From NCBI GenBank assembly GCA_030431635.1, contig JAUIIL010000002.1:62001-126000 (forward strand): 64,000 nucleotides of DNA. The letters are read 5' to 3'. Below are positions 14,900 to 22,839 of the stretch, one piece after another (positions within the stretch are counted from its first letter, which is position 1; each line of letters opens with the position of its first letter). The position numbers and the translations under genes were made by a program. The DNA is from Bacteriovoracia bacterium. GTDB lineage: Bacteria; Bdellovibrionota; Bacteriovoracia; Bacteriovoracales; Bacteriovoracaceae. A model generated the notes under the pieces. The model had not been told where the DNA came from and made no database searches. It worked only from the letters and a program-made list of their open reading frames with translations.

Positions 14900-16120
14900 A
14901 TGATGTTGAGATTATTCCTGTTTTTTATTGCTTCTGTCATGTTTTTGTCGTGTGGGAAGGTTGATCGAACTAACGAAAATGTCGAAAAAACAAATGAAAA
15001 CATTGTTGTTACGAATTCTTTACTTGAAGATATTGTTTATCAAGTACTTAACAGTGAAAAGGTTCTTGTTTTTGACCCTGAATTTATTTCTCCTGAAATA
15101 AAAGATAAAAAATCTCCTGTGTTAAAGATATCTTTAAAAAGCTTTCCAAATGTCCCTCCTGTTCAAATTGTTGTTGATGATTTACAGGAATATTATGACG
15201 AGATTAGTGGGAAGTGGCATTATCTTGTACCGGGTGAATTCATTCCCTATGTTGTAGAGAACAACCTTGGAAAAAAGCTTAACCGACCTGAGACAGTATG
15301 GGGCCAAATTGATAAAGTTAAAAATGATGCAATCGAAGATGTTCAAAAAGTATTCTTAACAACATTTCTTGAAAACGATAGTTATATTGTTTCATTAATG
15401 AACAGAAGTTATTCGGAAAGAAAGCTTCTTGATTGTCCTGAGTTAATGCGTCTTTGGGCAACTCTTCAAGGAGACATAGAGAAAACAAAATTTTATCATT
15501 TATTTAAACTTGGTTTTAAGAAAAGAGCCAAAAGAGAGCTTGAAAAATTAGAGAGAACTCCTAACTTTGCTTTTTGTAAAGAACGCAGGCTTAGTGACAA
15601 ATATGAAAGTGAAGCACTCGCACAAGAGCAAGAGGATAAACTTAATTCAGATTGGGAGAAATTTACTACATCTTGGAGAAATTATTACTCCAGGTGGCAA
15701 GATAACAAAACACTTCCTTTTAAAGGGCAGTGGGAAGAGAGTATTTTTCTTCCGGCAATATCTGACCCTAAGGTTCTAGGATTTAAAGAGTCGTTAAGGG
15801 ATAGTTACGCAAGACAGATGAGTTACCTGTGGGTGGTTAAAAATAAACTTCTTAACAGAGAATTTGATGAATTTAAAAACTTTATCATTGAATCTGCTCA
15901 GTCTGGTCTTGAAATAGATCCGGTGAATCCTTTTTCATTTGAAGCATTAACTGTTGAAGAATTTCAATTTATAAGAGAGTTTTTTGAGCGTGCCCTTTTC
16001 CCTGGGAATTCAACAGAACAAGCTCAAAGAGTCAGGCTCTTTATCGCTGATGCAGTCTTTGTGATGTATGAAAGGCAGTTAATTAAACAGAAAATCGATA
16101 GAACGAGAGATTATTTCTAG
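14900..16120 (+). CDS. Putative lipoprotein of unknown function
   Basis: 406 residues. The N-terminus is a clear lipoprotein signal (hydrophobic LRLFLFFIASVMF, lipobox LSCG at about residues 17-20). The rest is hydrophilic and probably helical, with repeated Trp/Asn-rich stretches, and has no domain I recognise. The start has GAGG about 10 nt upstream. It converges with yjbQ, the two stops overlapping by 4 bp. Its localisation is probably periplasmic or outer membrane; no partner is evident. Confidence 0.7.
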   Translation: MMLRLFLFFIASVMFLSCGKVDRTNENVEKTNENIVVTNSLLEDIVYQVLNSEKVLVFDPEFISPEIKDKKSPVLKISLKSFPNVPPVQIVVDDLQEYYDEISGKWHYLVPGEFIPYVVENNLGKKLNRPETVWGQIDKVKNDAIEDVQKVFLTTFLENDSYIVSLMNRSYSERKLLDCPELMRLWATLQGDIEKTKFYHLFKLGFKKRAKRELEKLERTPNFAFCKERRLSDKYESEALAQEQEDKLNSDWEKFTTSWRNYYSRWQDNKTLPFKGQWEESIFLPAISDPKVLGFKESLRDSYARQMSYLWVVKNKLLNREFDEFKNFIIESAQSGLEIDPVNPFSFEALTVEEFQFIREFFERALFPGNSTEQAQRVRLFIADAVFVMYERQLIKQKIDRTRDYF

Positions 16121-16527
16121 GAATACAGAGTTAAAATCAGAGTCCTAGCTGAAGGGCTGTTTCTGTATTCACATAAATAGATTCCCTGCCATCGACCAAG
16201 TGCAAGTTTCCCATCTTGAATGGGGATGGTTAGTTCATGTCCCACCAAGCTGGACTTGATATGAGCAGGCATATCATCAGCTCCCTCTACTGTATGGGTA
16301 TAAAAAGGCTCATTTTCTTTAACTAACTCATCCAAAGAAGCATTAAAGTCATGCCTCACAGAAGGGTCAGCGTTCTCATTTATAGTGAGTCCCGCAGAAG
16401 TGTGCTGAATAAAAATATGAAGTAGCCCTATAGAGGGTAATGGCCCCAACTGCCCAGAAATCATGTCAGTAATAAGATGATGCCCTCTTTTATGGGCCGG
16501 TAGAGTGAATTTTCGCTGCTTGATCAT
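16117..16527 (-). CDS. yjbQ: YjbQ family protein (UPF0047)
   Basis: 136 residues, standard length. The family signature is present: IQHTSAGLTINENADPSVRHDF, the downstream block HTVEGADDMPAHIKSSLVG, and the C-terminal LALGRWQGIYLCEYR. YjbQ-like proteins are small trimeric proteins with a conserved His/Asp site; some have been reported to show thiamine-phosphate synthase activity, but the role is not settled. It stands alone, convergent with the upstream lipoprotein gene (4-bp overlap). Confidence 0.93.
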   Translation of the reverse strand: MIKQRKFTLPAHKRGHHLITDMISGQLGPLPSIGLLHIFIQHTSAGLTINENADPSVRHDFNASLDELVKENEPFYTHTVEGADDMPAHIKSSLVGHELTIPIQDGKLALGRWQGIYLCEYRNSPSARTLILTLYS

Positions 16528-16643
16528 AAGTCTTTAATATTAAAGCAAAAAAAATATTTTTTTGATTGGGAATTAATTACCTTAGTGCGGAATTTGGATA
16601 ATCTTCTAGAATAAAATCTTCAAGGGTAAATTTAGGAGTGAAT

Positions 16644-17135
16644 ATGAAACTAATTATGTTTTTAACTTTATGTGTTCAATTAAGTTTGTATGCTCAAGGT
16701 GATAATCCACCTCCAAGAAGAGAAGATGGACCACCAAGAGATGATAGAAGGGCTGCCCCAGGGGAAGATGCTCCACCACCACCACCACCACCAAGAAGAG
16801 GTGAAGAGGGAAGAGGAGGAGAGCGCGGAAGAGGCGAAGAGCGTAGAGATGGCCAAAGAGGTGAAGAGAGAAGAGAAGGTCGTCAAGAAAGGCGTGAAGA
16901 GAGAAGAGAAAGTCGTCAAGAAGGACGTGAAGAAAGAAGAGAAGGTCGTCAAGAAAGACGTGAAGAAAGAAGAGAAGGTCGTCAGGAAAGACGTCAAGAA
17001 AGAAGAGAAGGTCGTCAAGAAGCAAGAGGTGGTCAACAAAAAAGAGGTGGTGGTTCTCAAAGAAGAAATACTGGACCTCAAAGAGGTGGCGGTGGTCCAC
17101 AAAAAAGCAACAGCGGACCTCAGAAAAGAAGATAA
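16644..17135 (+). CDS. Secreted Arg/Glu-rich tandem-repeat protein
   Basis: 163 residues from ATG 16644 (AGGAG 6 nt upstream; a GTG at 16638 is also in frame). A signal peptide (KLIMFLTLCVQLSLYAQG, cleavage near residue 18) is followed by a Pro-rich segment with a run of seven prolines (residues about 46-53). Then come about 60 residues dominated by Arg, Glu, Gln and Gly, with an 11-residue repeat of the form GRQERREERRE. The end is Gly/Gln/Ser-rich (RGGGGPQKS). There is no catalytic domain. The protein is probably periplasmic or secreted, and the alternating charges could form an extended single alpha-helix. A strong terminator follows the gene. Confidence 0.75.
   Translation: MKLIMFLTLCVQLSLYAQGDNPPPRREDGPPRDDRRAAPGEDAPPPPPPPRRGEEGRGGERGRGEERRDGQRGEERREGRQERREERRESRQEGREERREGRQERREERREGRQERRQERREGRQEARGGQQKRGGGSQRRNTGPQRGGGGPQKSNSGPQKRR
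16879..17030 (+). repeat. 33-bp tandem repeat within the Arg/Glu-rich gene
   Basis: The word GTCGTC recurs at 16879, 16912, 16945, 16978 and 17011, exactly 33 bp apart, giving four full near-identical units and a partial fifth. Each unit encodes 11 residues. The regularity indicates recent expansion by slippage or unequal recombination. Confidence 0.9.
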
Positions 17136-17140
17136 TAACG

Positions 17141-17168
17141 AAAGGCCTGGTTTTCCCAGGCCTTTTTT
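17141..17168 (+). terminator. Intrinsic terminator
   Basis: A perfect stem AAAGGCCTGG / CCAGGCCTTT encloses a short T-rich loop and is followed on the plus strand by a run of T. It sits 6 bp after the stop codon of the Arg/Glu-rich gene and just before the end of the convergent TetR gene. The reverse orientation has only three Ts. Confidence 0.9.
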
Positions 17169-17766
17169 ATTTTAAGCTCAAAAGATATTTTTCAACGATT
17201 TTATAAGTCTGGTCACTGTAATAGGAAGTAGGTTTTTCTGATTCAGTCATTGCAATAATCAAATTTCCAGTCATAAGTCCAAGAATAAGATCTGTTGATT
17301 CTTCAAGTAACTCTGGTGAAAGGGAAGGAATGAGTTTTTTTTCACTTAGAGAAAGTAAAATAGATCGTATCCTCTCTTTTCCTTGATGGCGCACTTTTTG
17401 GTTCAAGTCCTGATATTCTTGATTGTGAGATGCTTTATAATAAAAATGAAGCCATATTGTAAATTTATTCTTATTTTTTTTTACAAGAAGAAATGTTGAA
17501 TCAATATAGGATTTAAGTAGTGCTTTCGAATTTTGTTCACTTTTTTCTAGGGCCTTAATTGTAGATTGATTTAACTCATCAATCAGAGACTCTATAACAG
17601 CTTTTCCAAGATCTTTGATGTTAGGGAAATAATACAAAACAAGAGAGTGGTTTACCTCTGCGTACTTTGCAATATCGACTATCTTAGTTTGTTCAATTCC
17701 TGTCTCATTGAAACACTTAATAGCACTTTTAATGATTTTTTCTTTTTTACTTAAATTTTTGACCAT
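17167..17766 (-). CDS. TetR-family transcriptional regulator of the MNIO RiPP module
   Basis: About 199 residues from ATG 17766 (ATG at 17802 adds 12 residues and overlaps the previous gene). Residues about 5-50 are a classic TetR helix-turn-helix: KKEKIIKSAIKCFNETGIEQ, TKIVDIAKYAEVNHSLVLYYF, then NIKDLGKAVIE. The C-terminal 150 residues are the variable ligand domain. It is the last of four leftward genes (precursor, DUF692, DUF2063, tetR) and is probably co-transcribed. A candidate palindromic operator at 19699-19713 upstream of the precursor would close an autoregulatory loop. The inducing ligand is unknown; a metal ion or an oxidant would fit the module. Confidence 0.88.
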   Translation of the reverse strand: MVKNLSKKEKIIKSAIKCFNETGIEQTKIVDIAKYAEVNHSLVLYYFPNIKDLGKAVIESLIDELNQSTIKALEKSEQNSKALLKSYIDSTFLLVKKNKNKFTIWLHFYYKASHNQEYQDLNQKVRHQGKERIRSILLSLSEKKLIPSLSPELLEESTDLILGLMTGNLIIAMTESEKPTSYYSDQTYKIVEKYLLSLK

Positions 17767-17780
17767 TTGGTTTATTTTAT

Positions 17781-18524
17781 TTAACTTGAGTGGTTTAGGC
17801 AAAGTGAATCTTTAGACAGAATAATGTTTTGTTTTAAAGCAAATTCGATCTCTTTACTCAGTTTTTCTTTACTAGTAGAAGAATGACTAAGCATTAATTC
17901 CTTGAGTTCATTTTTTTCTATAAAACGATTTTGCTCTAAGAAAACATTGATTATTTCGAGAAGAATTTGAGAAGCTTTCGTGAAAAGACAATTTTTCAAA
18001 TGAAAGTCTCTTGTCACTAAAAGGATATGGTGAAGTTCAAGTGGTGTTTGAAATAAATCTTTATTAATCCAGTCTGTAATATCGTAGGTAAATTGCTGGC
18101 CAATTAAAAGAGGATTCAGACATAACTCTTCTTGAGCGATGTCTGAGATAACTTCTTCCTCATTTTCACAGCTCAGACAAATGTCAAACTTGAGCCACTC
18201 GTAGAGAGAAAGCTCTTGAATATAGAGAGGGTAATTCTTATTTGTTAAAAATTGAGGAAATTGTTTGCCCATTGAATTGAGTTCCCAATCATAAGCCTGA
18301 TATTCTTGATAGTAGAGAGGGGATATTTCTTGCAATTTTAATTTTGCAGCTTTGATTGTAAGAGGGAAATTTTTGGCGAGAGCGAACTCAAAATGATGAT
18401 TGATAAACTCTTTATAAAGCTCTAAATGTGGATTTTTAATCTTCAAACTACTCTGAGCTTCTTGAAGATTTATTTTTCCTAATAAAAACTGACTCCATAT
18501 TTTGTTATAATCTTTAAGTTTCAT
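17781..18524 (-). CDS. DUF2063 (HvfC/BufC-like) partner protein of an MNIO enzyme
   Basis: 247 residues. The N-terminal half shows the DUF2063 pattern: a helical opening, FPLTIKAAKLKL, YYQEYQAYDWELNSMGKQFP-FL, then YPLYIQELSLYEWLKFDI. The C-terminal half is a second helical region. In characterised MNIO RiPP systems (Haemophilus hvf, Caulobacter buf), proteins of this family partner the DUF692 enzyme and are thought to bind the precursor. Here the gene begins 11 bp inside the DUF692 gene, which implies coupled translation and a complex. The family call comes from pattern plus position, since sequence conservation in DUF2063 is low. Confidence 0.75.
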   Translation of the reverse strand: MKLKDYNKIWSQFLLGKINLQEAQSSLKIKNPHLELYKEFINHHFEFALAKNFPLTIKAAKLKLQEISPLYYQEYQAYDWELNSMGKQFPQFLTNKNYPLYIQELSLYEWLKFDICLSCENEEEVISDIAQEELCLNPLLIGQQFTYDITDWINKDLFQTPLELHHILLVTRDFHLKNCLFTKASQILLEIINVFLEQNRFIEKNELKELMLSHSSTSKEKLSKEIEFALKQNIILSKDSLCLNHSS

Positions 18525-19350
18525 CGAAACACTCTTTTAAAATTTCTTTTGCTTTTCGAGCTTCTTTTTTTAACTCTTCAAAACTAGGTATTTCATTATC
18601 CCATTCAATTAAAGTTGAAACAGGTCTCTCTAAGTACTCAAGGGTTTTTCTGTAAAGTACCCAAACATCTGGGCATATATAATCACCATGTGTATCAATT
18701 AAAAGATCCCCTCTGTTCCAATGACCAGCAAGATGAATTTGAATAATACTTTCAACAGGAAGAGATTTTATATAATCGATTGCATTAAAGTTAAAGTTAA
18801 CTGAATTAACATAAACATTGTTAACATCTAGTAGTAGTTTACAGTTTGTTCGCTTAACTATTTCTGTGATGAATTCCTCTTCAGTCATTTCATCTAAATG
18901 GCTTTTTAGGTAGTAGCTAATATTTTCAAGAGCAAAAGGGATTTTTAGTTTCTCCTGAAGGGTATTTATTTTATGGGAAATAATTTCTAATGATTCTGAT
19001 GTTTTTAAAACTGGAAGGAGATCATGGAAATGAACTTTTTCATGGCTTGAAAAACAAAGATGATCAGAAAACCACGGAGGGTTTAATAAATGAATGAGTT
19101 GTTGCAGTTTTTTAAAGTAACTTTGATCAATATCGTCAGAACTTCCGAGAGAAAGACTTACTCCATGAGGAATAATAGGAATTTTTTTTGAGATAAGGCT
19201 TTTTAAAACATCAAGAGGTCTTCCTCCGAACTTCATGTAGTTTTCAGAAAGTATTTCATACCAGTCAACATCTTGGTTGTTTTCTAGTACTTTCTTGAAA
19301 TGTTTTTTTCTAAGCCCAAGGCCAACGCCTAGATAAGAATTTTTTTGCAT
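18514..19350 (-). CDS. MNIO enzyme (DUF692 multinuclear non-heme iron oxidative enzyme)
   Basis: 278 residues, the usual length of the HvfB/BufB/MbnB family. The fold is a TIM barrel with metal ligands in conserved blocks: VGLGLR at the start, PHGVSLSLG (H62), WFSDHLCF (D96, H97), ALENISYY (E142), LLLDVNNVYVN (D175), IIQIHLAGH (H206, H210), IDTHGD (D219, H221) and LIEWDNEIPSFEEL (E249). All look intact, so the enzyme should be active. MNIO enzymes use iron and O2 to convert Cys or other residues of a peptide into heterocycles or related modifications. The gene lies 61 bp after the Cys-repeat precursor, with a terminator-like hairpin between. There is no Shine-Dalgarno directly upstream of its ATG. 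Confidence 0.95.
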   Translation of the reverse strand: MQKNSYLGVGLGLRKKHFKKVLENNQDVDWYEILSENYMKFGGRPLDVLKSLISKKIPIIPHGVSLSLGSSDDIDQSYFKKLQQLIHLLNPPWFSDHLCFSSHEKVHFHDLLPVLKTSESLEIISHKINTLQEKLKIPFALENISYYLKSHLDEMTEEEFITEIVKRTNCKLLLDVNNVYVNSVNFNFNAIDYIKSLPVESIIQIHLAGHWNRGDLLIDTHGDYICPDVWVLYRKTLEYLERPVSTLIEWDNEIPSFEELKKEARKAKEILKECFDET

Positions 19351-19383
19351 AATTAAAATAAAAGAGGTCCTTATGGACCTCTT
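19351..19383 (-). terminator. Attenuator/terminator hairpin between precursor and MNIO gene
   Basis: Read leftward, AAGAGGTCC-ATAA-GGACCTCTT forms a perfect 9-bp stem with a 4-nt loop, followed by TTTATTTTAATT that runs right up to the DUF692 ATG. This is the architecture of an intrinsic terminator. Placed after the precursor gene, partial read-through would make much more precursor than enzyme mRNA. Confidence 0.8.
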
Positions 19384-19411
19384 CGTTAACGATTATTTAA
19401 TGTAACAGATA

Positions 19412-19657
19412 TTATTCATCGCTTCCAGAATCATCGGCAGGGGCTTCACTTTCTTCACTTGGTTTTGAATTTCCACATCCATTAGCTCCGCAACCACTGG
19501 CCCCACATCCATCACCTTCATGATCGACAATACCTGCTTCATGAGATCCTTTCCAGTTATTTGGAGTTGCATCAGTAGATGCACTGACGCTATTAACTGT
19601 AAGTGCTCCAGAAACAAGCGAAGTGGCAATAAGTAGTTTTAAGTTTTTACCTTTCAT
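19412..19657 (-). CDS. Secreted Cys-repeat RiPP precursor (HvfA/bufferin-like)
   Basis: 81 residues with a strong ribosome binding site (CGGAGG). A Sec-type signal peptide (MKGKNLKLLIATSLVSGAL, cleavage probably after SVSA near residue 26) precedes a mature part of about 55 residues. Its centre is HEGDGCGASGCGANGCGNS, with C51, C56 and C61 spaced exactly five apart in a CGxxG repeat. The C-terminus is acidic (EESEAPADDSGSDE). Proteins of this shape encoded next to DUF692 and DUF2063 genes are precursors of MNIO-modified RiPPs; HvfA-type precursors carry EGKCG pentapeptide repeats and bufferins are signal-peptide-bearing copper-binding products. The same region in another frame is open but is a shadow. 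The modification itself is inferred, not visible. Confidence 0.85.
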   Translation of the reverse strand: MKGKNLKLLIATSLVSGALTVNSVSASTDATPNNWKGSHEAGIVDHEGDGCGASGCGANGCGNSKPSEESEAPADDSGSDE

Positions 19658-19690
19658 TTTTCCTCCGATTTTAAAAGGTCATCCATTTTT

Positions 19691-19713
19691 ATTTTATCTT
19701 CATTTCAAATGAA
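19691..19713 (-). promoter_or_regulatory. Candidate promoter and TetR operator of the MNIO RiPP module
   Basis: A perfect palindrome of 15 bp, TTCATTT-C-AAATGAA, lies at 19699-19713, about 42 bp upstream of the precursor ATG. Read leftward it directly precedes TAAAAT (19696-19691), a good -10 box, so the palindrome would fill the spacer. The corresponding -35 (TCCCTA) is poor. Binding by the module's own TetR protein is a natural hypothesis. Confidence 0.45.
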
Positions 19714-19765
19714 TAGGGAATAATTAGAAGGGAAAAAAATAATAAACCATTTTTATAAATATTTA

Positions 19766-21748
19766 TTATTTACTTGCTTTTGGTAGTACTGAGCTCGGAA
19801 CAAAAAGATCTCTGGCCCCGTAATAGATAGGTTTGGTGAGTAGGTTATCTAGGATAACAACAGCACCGGCTTTAACATAGGAGAGAGTCGGATTTAAAGA
19901 GTTTTTACAAAGCATATTAAACATATAGAGGCCTACAAGGACTGATTTCATGTTCGAAATGGAGCCAAACTTTCTGTTAAATGTTAAAAGGTCTGTATAA
20001 GCAAAACCTGTGTTCTGAGTTCCTAGTTTTTTAACAAATTCAGGAGAATCTTTTGAGTTCTCAATTCTTAGGTTCTGATAATATTCTTGTCCTAATAATC
20101 TTGAGACAGCTTCTTCGATTTCAGGTTTTTCTAGATCTTCTTCTGTTTTAACGGCTTCTAGTAACGTTTCTCCAGTCGGAATCTTTTGAGACTTTAGAAG
20201 ATCAATTACGTGATAATAAATTTTTCGCGCAACTTCTTGTTCTTTATAAGTCTTAACGAGTTGTTCTAATTTTTCTTTATAGTAGGGGCTCTCTTTGAGT
20301 TTTTGATACTCTCTGTTTATTTCTTCATCGTTTCCTGTAAACCGGTAAGCGATTTCTCCACTGTATAAAAAATCTTTCATGGCTTCAATCATGAAGAAAG
20401 TAAAGTATTTGGGAAGTAAGGGCATTCCTTTTTGAGAAATAACATGAGTATTGAGAAGCTCGTAAACAGCAAGCCATCTCAACTCAAGTTCAAGTCTGAG
20501 GTGTGCTTCATTAGGAAATTCTTCAAGCCATGGTGCATCTGGATTAAGGTAGTAGTAAGAGCCTGCAAGAAAAGAAGAACTCATAAAAAGTTTAAATTTT
20601 CTAAAGCGAGAAAGATTAGTTTTATCATTTGTTGTTAGTTTTTTCTTCTTAGACAAACCTTGAGAATTTCTTTGACAGGTGTTTCTTATTTCTCTTAGTT
20701 GATAACGATATTCATAAGCTTCTTCTAAAATCTTTTGCCTTTCAAATGAAGTCAGTGCAACAGTTTGAGATTTATTTTTTTTGACGAGTTCTTGATAGAC
20801 GAGTCGAGCTTTTGTTTTTATCGATACTTCTTGCTCACCAGAAATTTGCTTTAATTTTTTCTCACGGATTTTCTTTTTGGTAAGTTTTCTTCTGTGCTCA
20901 TCAAAAGCGTTGTTAAGTATATGCTGTTCTTTAAAGAAATTGTATCCCCTTTCTCCAATTCCAAGAATAAGTCTCGTTTTTTGACTTAATATTTCATTTA
21001 ACCAGTTGGTAGAGAATTCTTTTTCGTTTGAAAGAATGGGAATAATATCTTTGGCCACTTTTTGACGGTAAATAGGCTTTAGCGCTTGTAAATATTCGAA
21101 AAGTTCATCAGCTACGGACAAAAATTCTTCTTCTTCAGGTAGTACACCTCTCAATTGCTCTTCGATAATTTGAAAGCTCTTGTCTCCAGGGTAACGAGAA
21201 CGAAAAAGAAATTCCCATTTCTTTTTCATTTCCGCAGAAAGCTCACTTCTCTCAAGCATTTGAATGAGCTTCCTTTCAAGATGGGGCTCCATCTTATGGT
21301 TGAGAAAGACTTCTTGGTGCTCATCAGAAAATAGAAAAGAGGGTCTTTCATCAAATAGATGAATTTTTTTAACTTCATTTTTTAAGCTAAAATAATTAAT
21401 GGCCTTGGCTTCGATAAGCTCATTAACTGTATCAGTAAACTCTTCAGTAAATTTATTTTTGGAGGAATTAAATAAAATGATTTCAGCCACAAATTGCTCT
21501 CTGTAAGAAAAAGGAACTGCTTTAATAAGATCTTTCCAGGCTTTCTCATTTAAATTTTTAACATCACTAATAGAAATATCAGTTGAGATTTTCTTTCGGC
21601 GGTATTTATTGGCTTCTTTTACCGTTTGTGGAAGAACTCCTTTCTTGGTAAAGCGTAAATTACAATAAACTTCTTTGTTTGTTGAAGATTGGGATTGCAC
21701 CGAAAAAAACATAAGTGCCAGCAACAACTTGAAATAAACAAAATTCAC
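19766..21748 (-). CDS. Large exported protein of unknown function
   Basis: About 660 residues. I place the start at GTG 21748 (NFVYFKLLLALMFFSVQSQS forms a signal peptide directly after it); a GTG at 21763 would add five charged residues. Cleavage near QSQSS is plausible. The mature protein is Lys/Glu-rich and mainly helical, with many short basic stretches (KKIREKKLKQI), a mildly hydrophobic segment (MSSSFLAGSYYYL) and cysteines at either end of the chain. I do not recognise any domain. It lies upstream of the RiPP precursor in the same direction, but more than 100 bp separate them and a promoter candidate lies between, so it is probably independent. Confidence 0.65.
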   Translation of the reverse strand: MNFVYFKLLLALMFFSVQSQSSTNKEVYCNLRFTKKGVLPQTVKEANKYRRKKISTDISISDVKNLNEKAWKDLIKAVPFSYREQFVAEIILFNSSKNKFTEEFTDTVNELIEAKAINYFSLKNEVKKIHLFDERPSFLFSDEHQEVFLNHKMEPHLERKLIQMLERSELSAEMKKKWEFLFRSRYPGDKSFQIIEEQLRGVLPEEEEFLSVADELFEYLQALKPIYRQKVAKDIIPILSNEKEFSTNWLNEILSQKTRLILGIGERGYNFFKEQHILNNAFDEHRRKLTKKKIREKKLKQISGEQEVSIKTKARLVYQELVKKNKSQTVALTSFERQKILEEAYEYRYQLREIRNTCQRNSQGLSKKKKLTTNDKTNLSRFRKFKLFMSSSFLAGSYYYLNPDAPWLEEFPNEAHLRLELELRWLAVYELLNTHVISQKGMPLLPKYFTFFMIEAMKDFLYSGEIAYRFTGNDEEINREYQKLKESPYYKEKLEQLVKTYKEQEVARKIYYHVIDLLKSQKIPTGETLLEAVKTEEDLEKPEIEEAVSRLLGQEYYQNLRIENSKDSPEFVKKLGTQNTGFAYTDLLTFNRKFGSISNMKSVLVGLYMFNMLCKNSLNPTLSYVKAGAVVILDNLLTKPIYYGARDLFVPSSVLPKASK

Positions 21749-22047
21749 TTCTTCTCTCACCACTCGCTTTGGTAACTATTGGTTTTTATCAATATGACTC
21801 TTAGGTTGAGCTTGCAAGGTTGAAGGCATGTAAATCATGAAAAATTTACACTCTTTATTGTTAGACTTGTGTTAGGTTTTTTATTTCTTTTATTTCAAGT
21901 AGTTAAGGAAATGCTTAACAAGGTGTGTTGGACAATTTTTTTCTTTTTTACAGGAGCCACTTTACAAAAAGTATAACTACATTGAGGCTCGTAACTCTTC
22001 AGAAATATTCCCATTGGCCCTTTTAAACGCTATCATTAACGCTACAT

Positions 22048-22788
22048 ATGAAAATACTAGAGTATCGCGAAAACTCTACTGAGTGCCTTCGTCTTTTTCA
22101 AAAGCTATTAGACTTCAAAACAGAGGTTTGTTTATGGCAGCCTATGCAAGAGAAAAAAGTCCAAGATTTCTTTGAGTTGACGACCATCAGTAAAGAACCA
22201 CTAGCATTAAATTTCATTATCACTAGAGATAAAAAAATTCAGTTCAATGAGTCTCGTATATTTTGCTATTGTGAGTCAGAGGCTTTTATTTACTCTAGTA
22301 ATGTTATTGCAATAGGAAAAAGCCGAATCAGCATAGAAATGCCTTTTTTTCTAATGATGTTAGATGAATATGAGCAAAAGCTAATGAGTAATAATAATTG
22401 GGATGCTCTCATCACAATTGTAAAAGGCATCAAGTTACCTGAGGCCAAAGACTATATGAAAACAAAAACATTTCTGAGCGAAGAAGAAAAATTTCAATTA
22501 ATACGAGAAGCTCCAAGAGGAATGGCCAAGGAGCAAAAACCTGTATGGGTTTCTTTAGATAGCAGTGAAAATTTCATTGAGATGAAGCTATATGACCTTT
22601 CTAAAGGGGGAATGGCTTTAGTCACTGAAGATGATACGAGGAAGTTTGACAAGGATACTCAGATACTAATCCATCAAATTGGCGAGGATAAATTTAGCGA
22701 GCCGATGGTTGGTATTATTCGCTCAGTTGGACATCCTCCAGGAGCGGCAGATAAGTTCAAGCTAGGAATACAATTTCTTGATAAATAA
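22048..22788 (+). CDS. PilZ-domain protein (c-di-GMP effector candidate)
   Basis: 246 residues. The last 100 residues match PilZ: the RxxxR motif is REAPR (residues about 151-155), and 30-40 residues later comes DLSKGG, matching D/NxSxxG. These motifs normally bind cyclic di-GMP. The first 140 residues look like a second PilZ-like or flagellar-brake-like beta domain (FIITRDKKIQFNESRIFCYCE) without the motif. The gene starts a run of three plus-strand genes of similar style (PilZ, M48-like protease, TerB). Confidence 0.85.
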   Translation: MKILEYRENSTECLRLFQKLLDFKTEVCLWQPMQEKKVQDFFELTTISKEPLALNFIITRDKKIQFNESRIFCYCESEAFIYSSNVIAIGKSRISIEMPFFLMMLDEYEQKLMSNNNWDALITIVKGIKLPEAKDYMKTKTFLSEEEKFQLIREAPRGMAKEQKPVWVSLDSSENFIEMKLYDLSKGGMALVTEDDTRKFDKDTQILIHQIGEDKFSEPMVGIIRSVGHPPGAADKFKLGIQFLDK

Positions 22789-22839
22789 GGTTTTTCATTT
22801 TTTTGAACGATATGTGAATGTACCAAGGAGAGGTCGCAC

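Noticed and set aside
16654-17102. Long open frames on the minus strand and in another plus frame over the Arg/Glu-rich gene
   Set aside because: They follow from the repeat's composition, have no signal or ribosome site, and give low-complexity Phe/Leu/Asp or Ser/Thr runs. The frame with a signal peptide and AGGAG is the real one.
19393-19629. Second frame over the RiPP precursor
   Set aside because: Out of frame with the strong ribosome site and signal peptide of the 81-aa precursor; it has none of its own.
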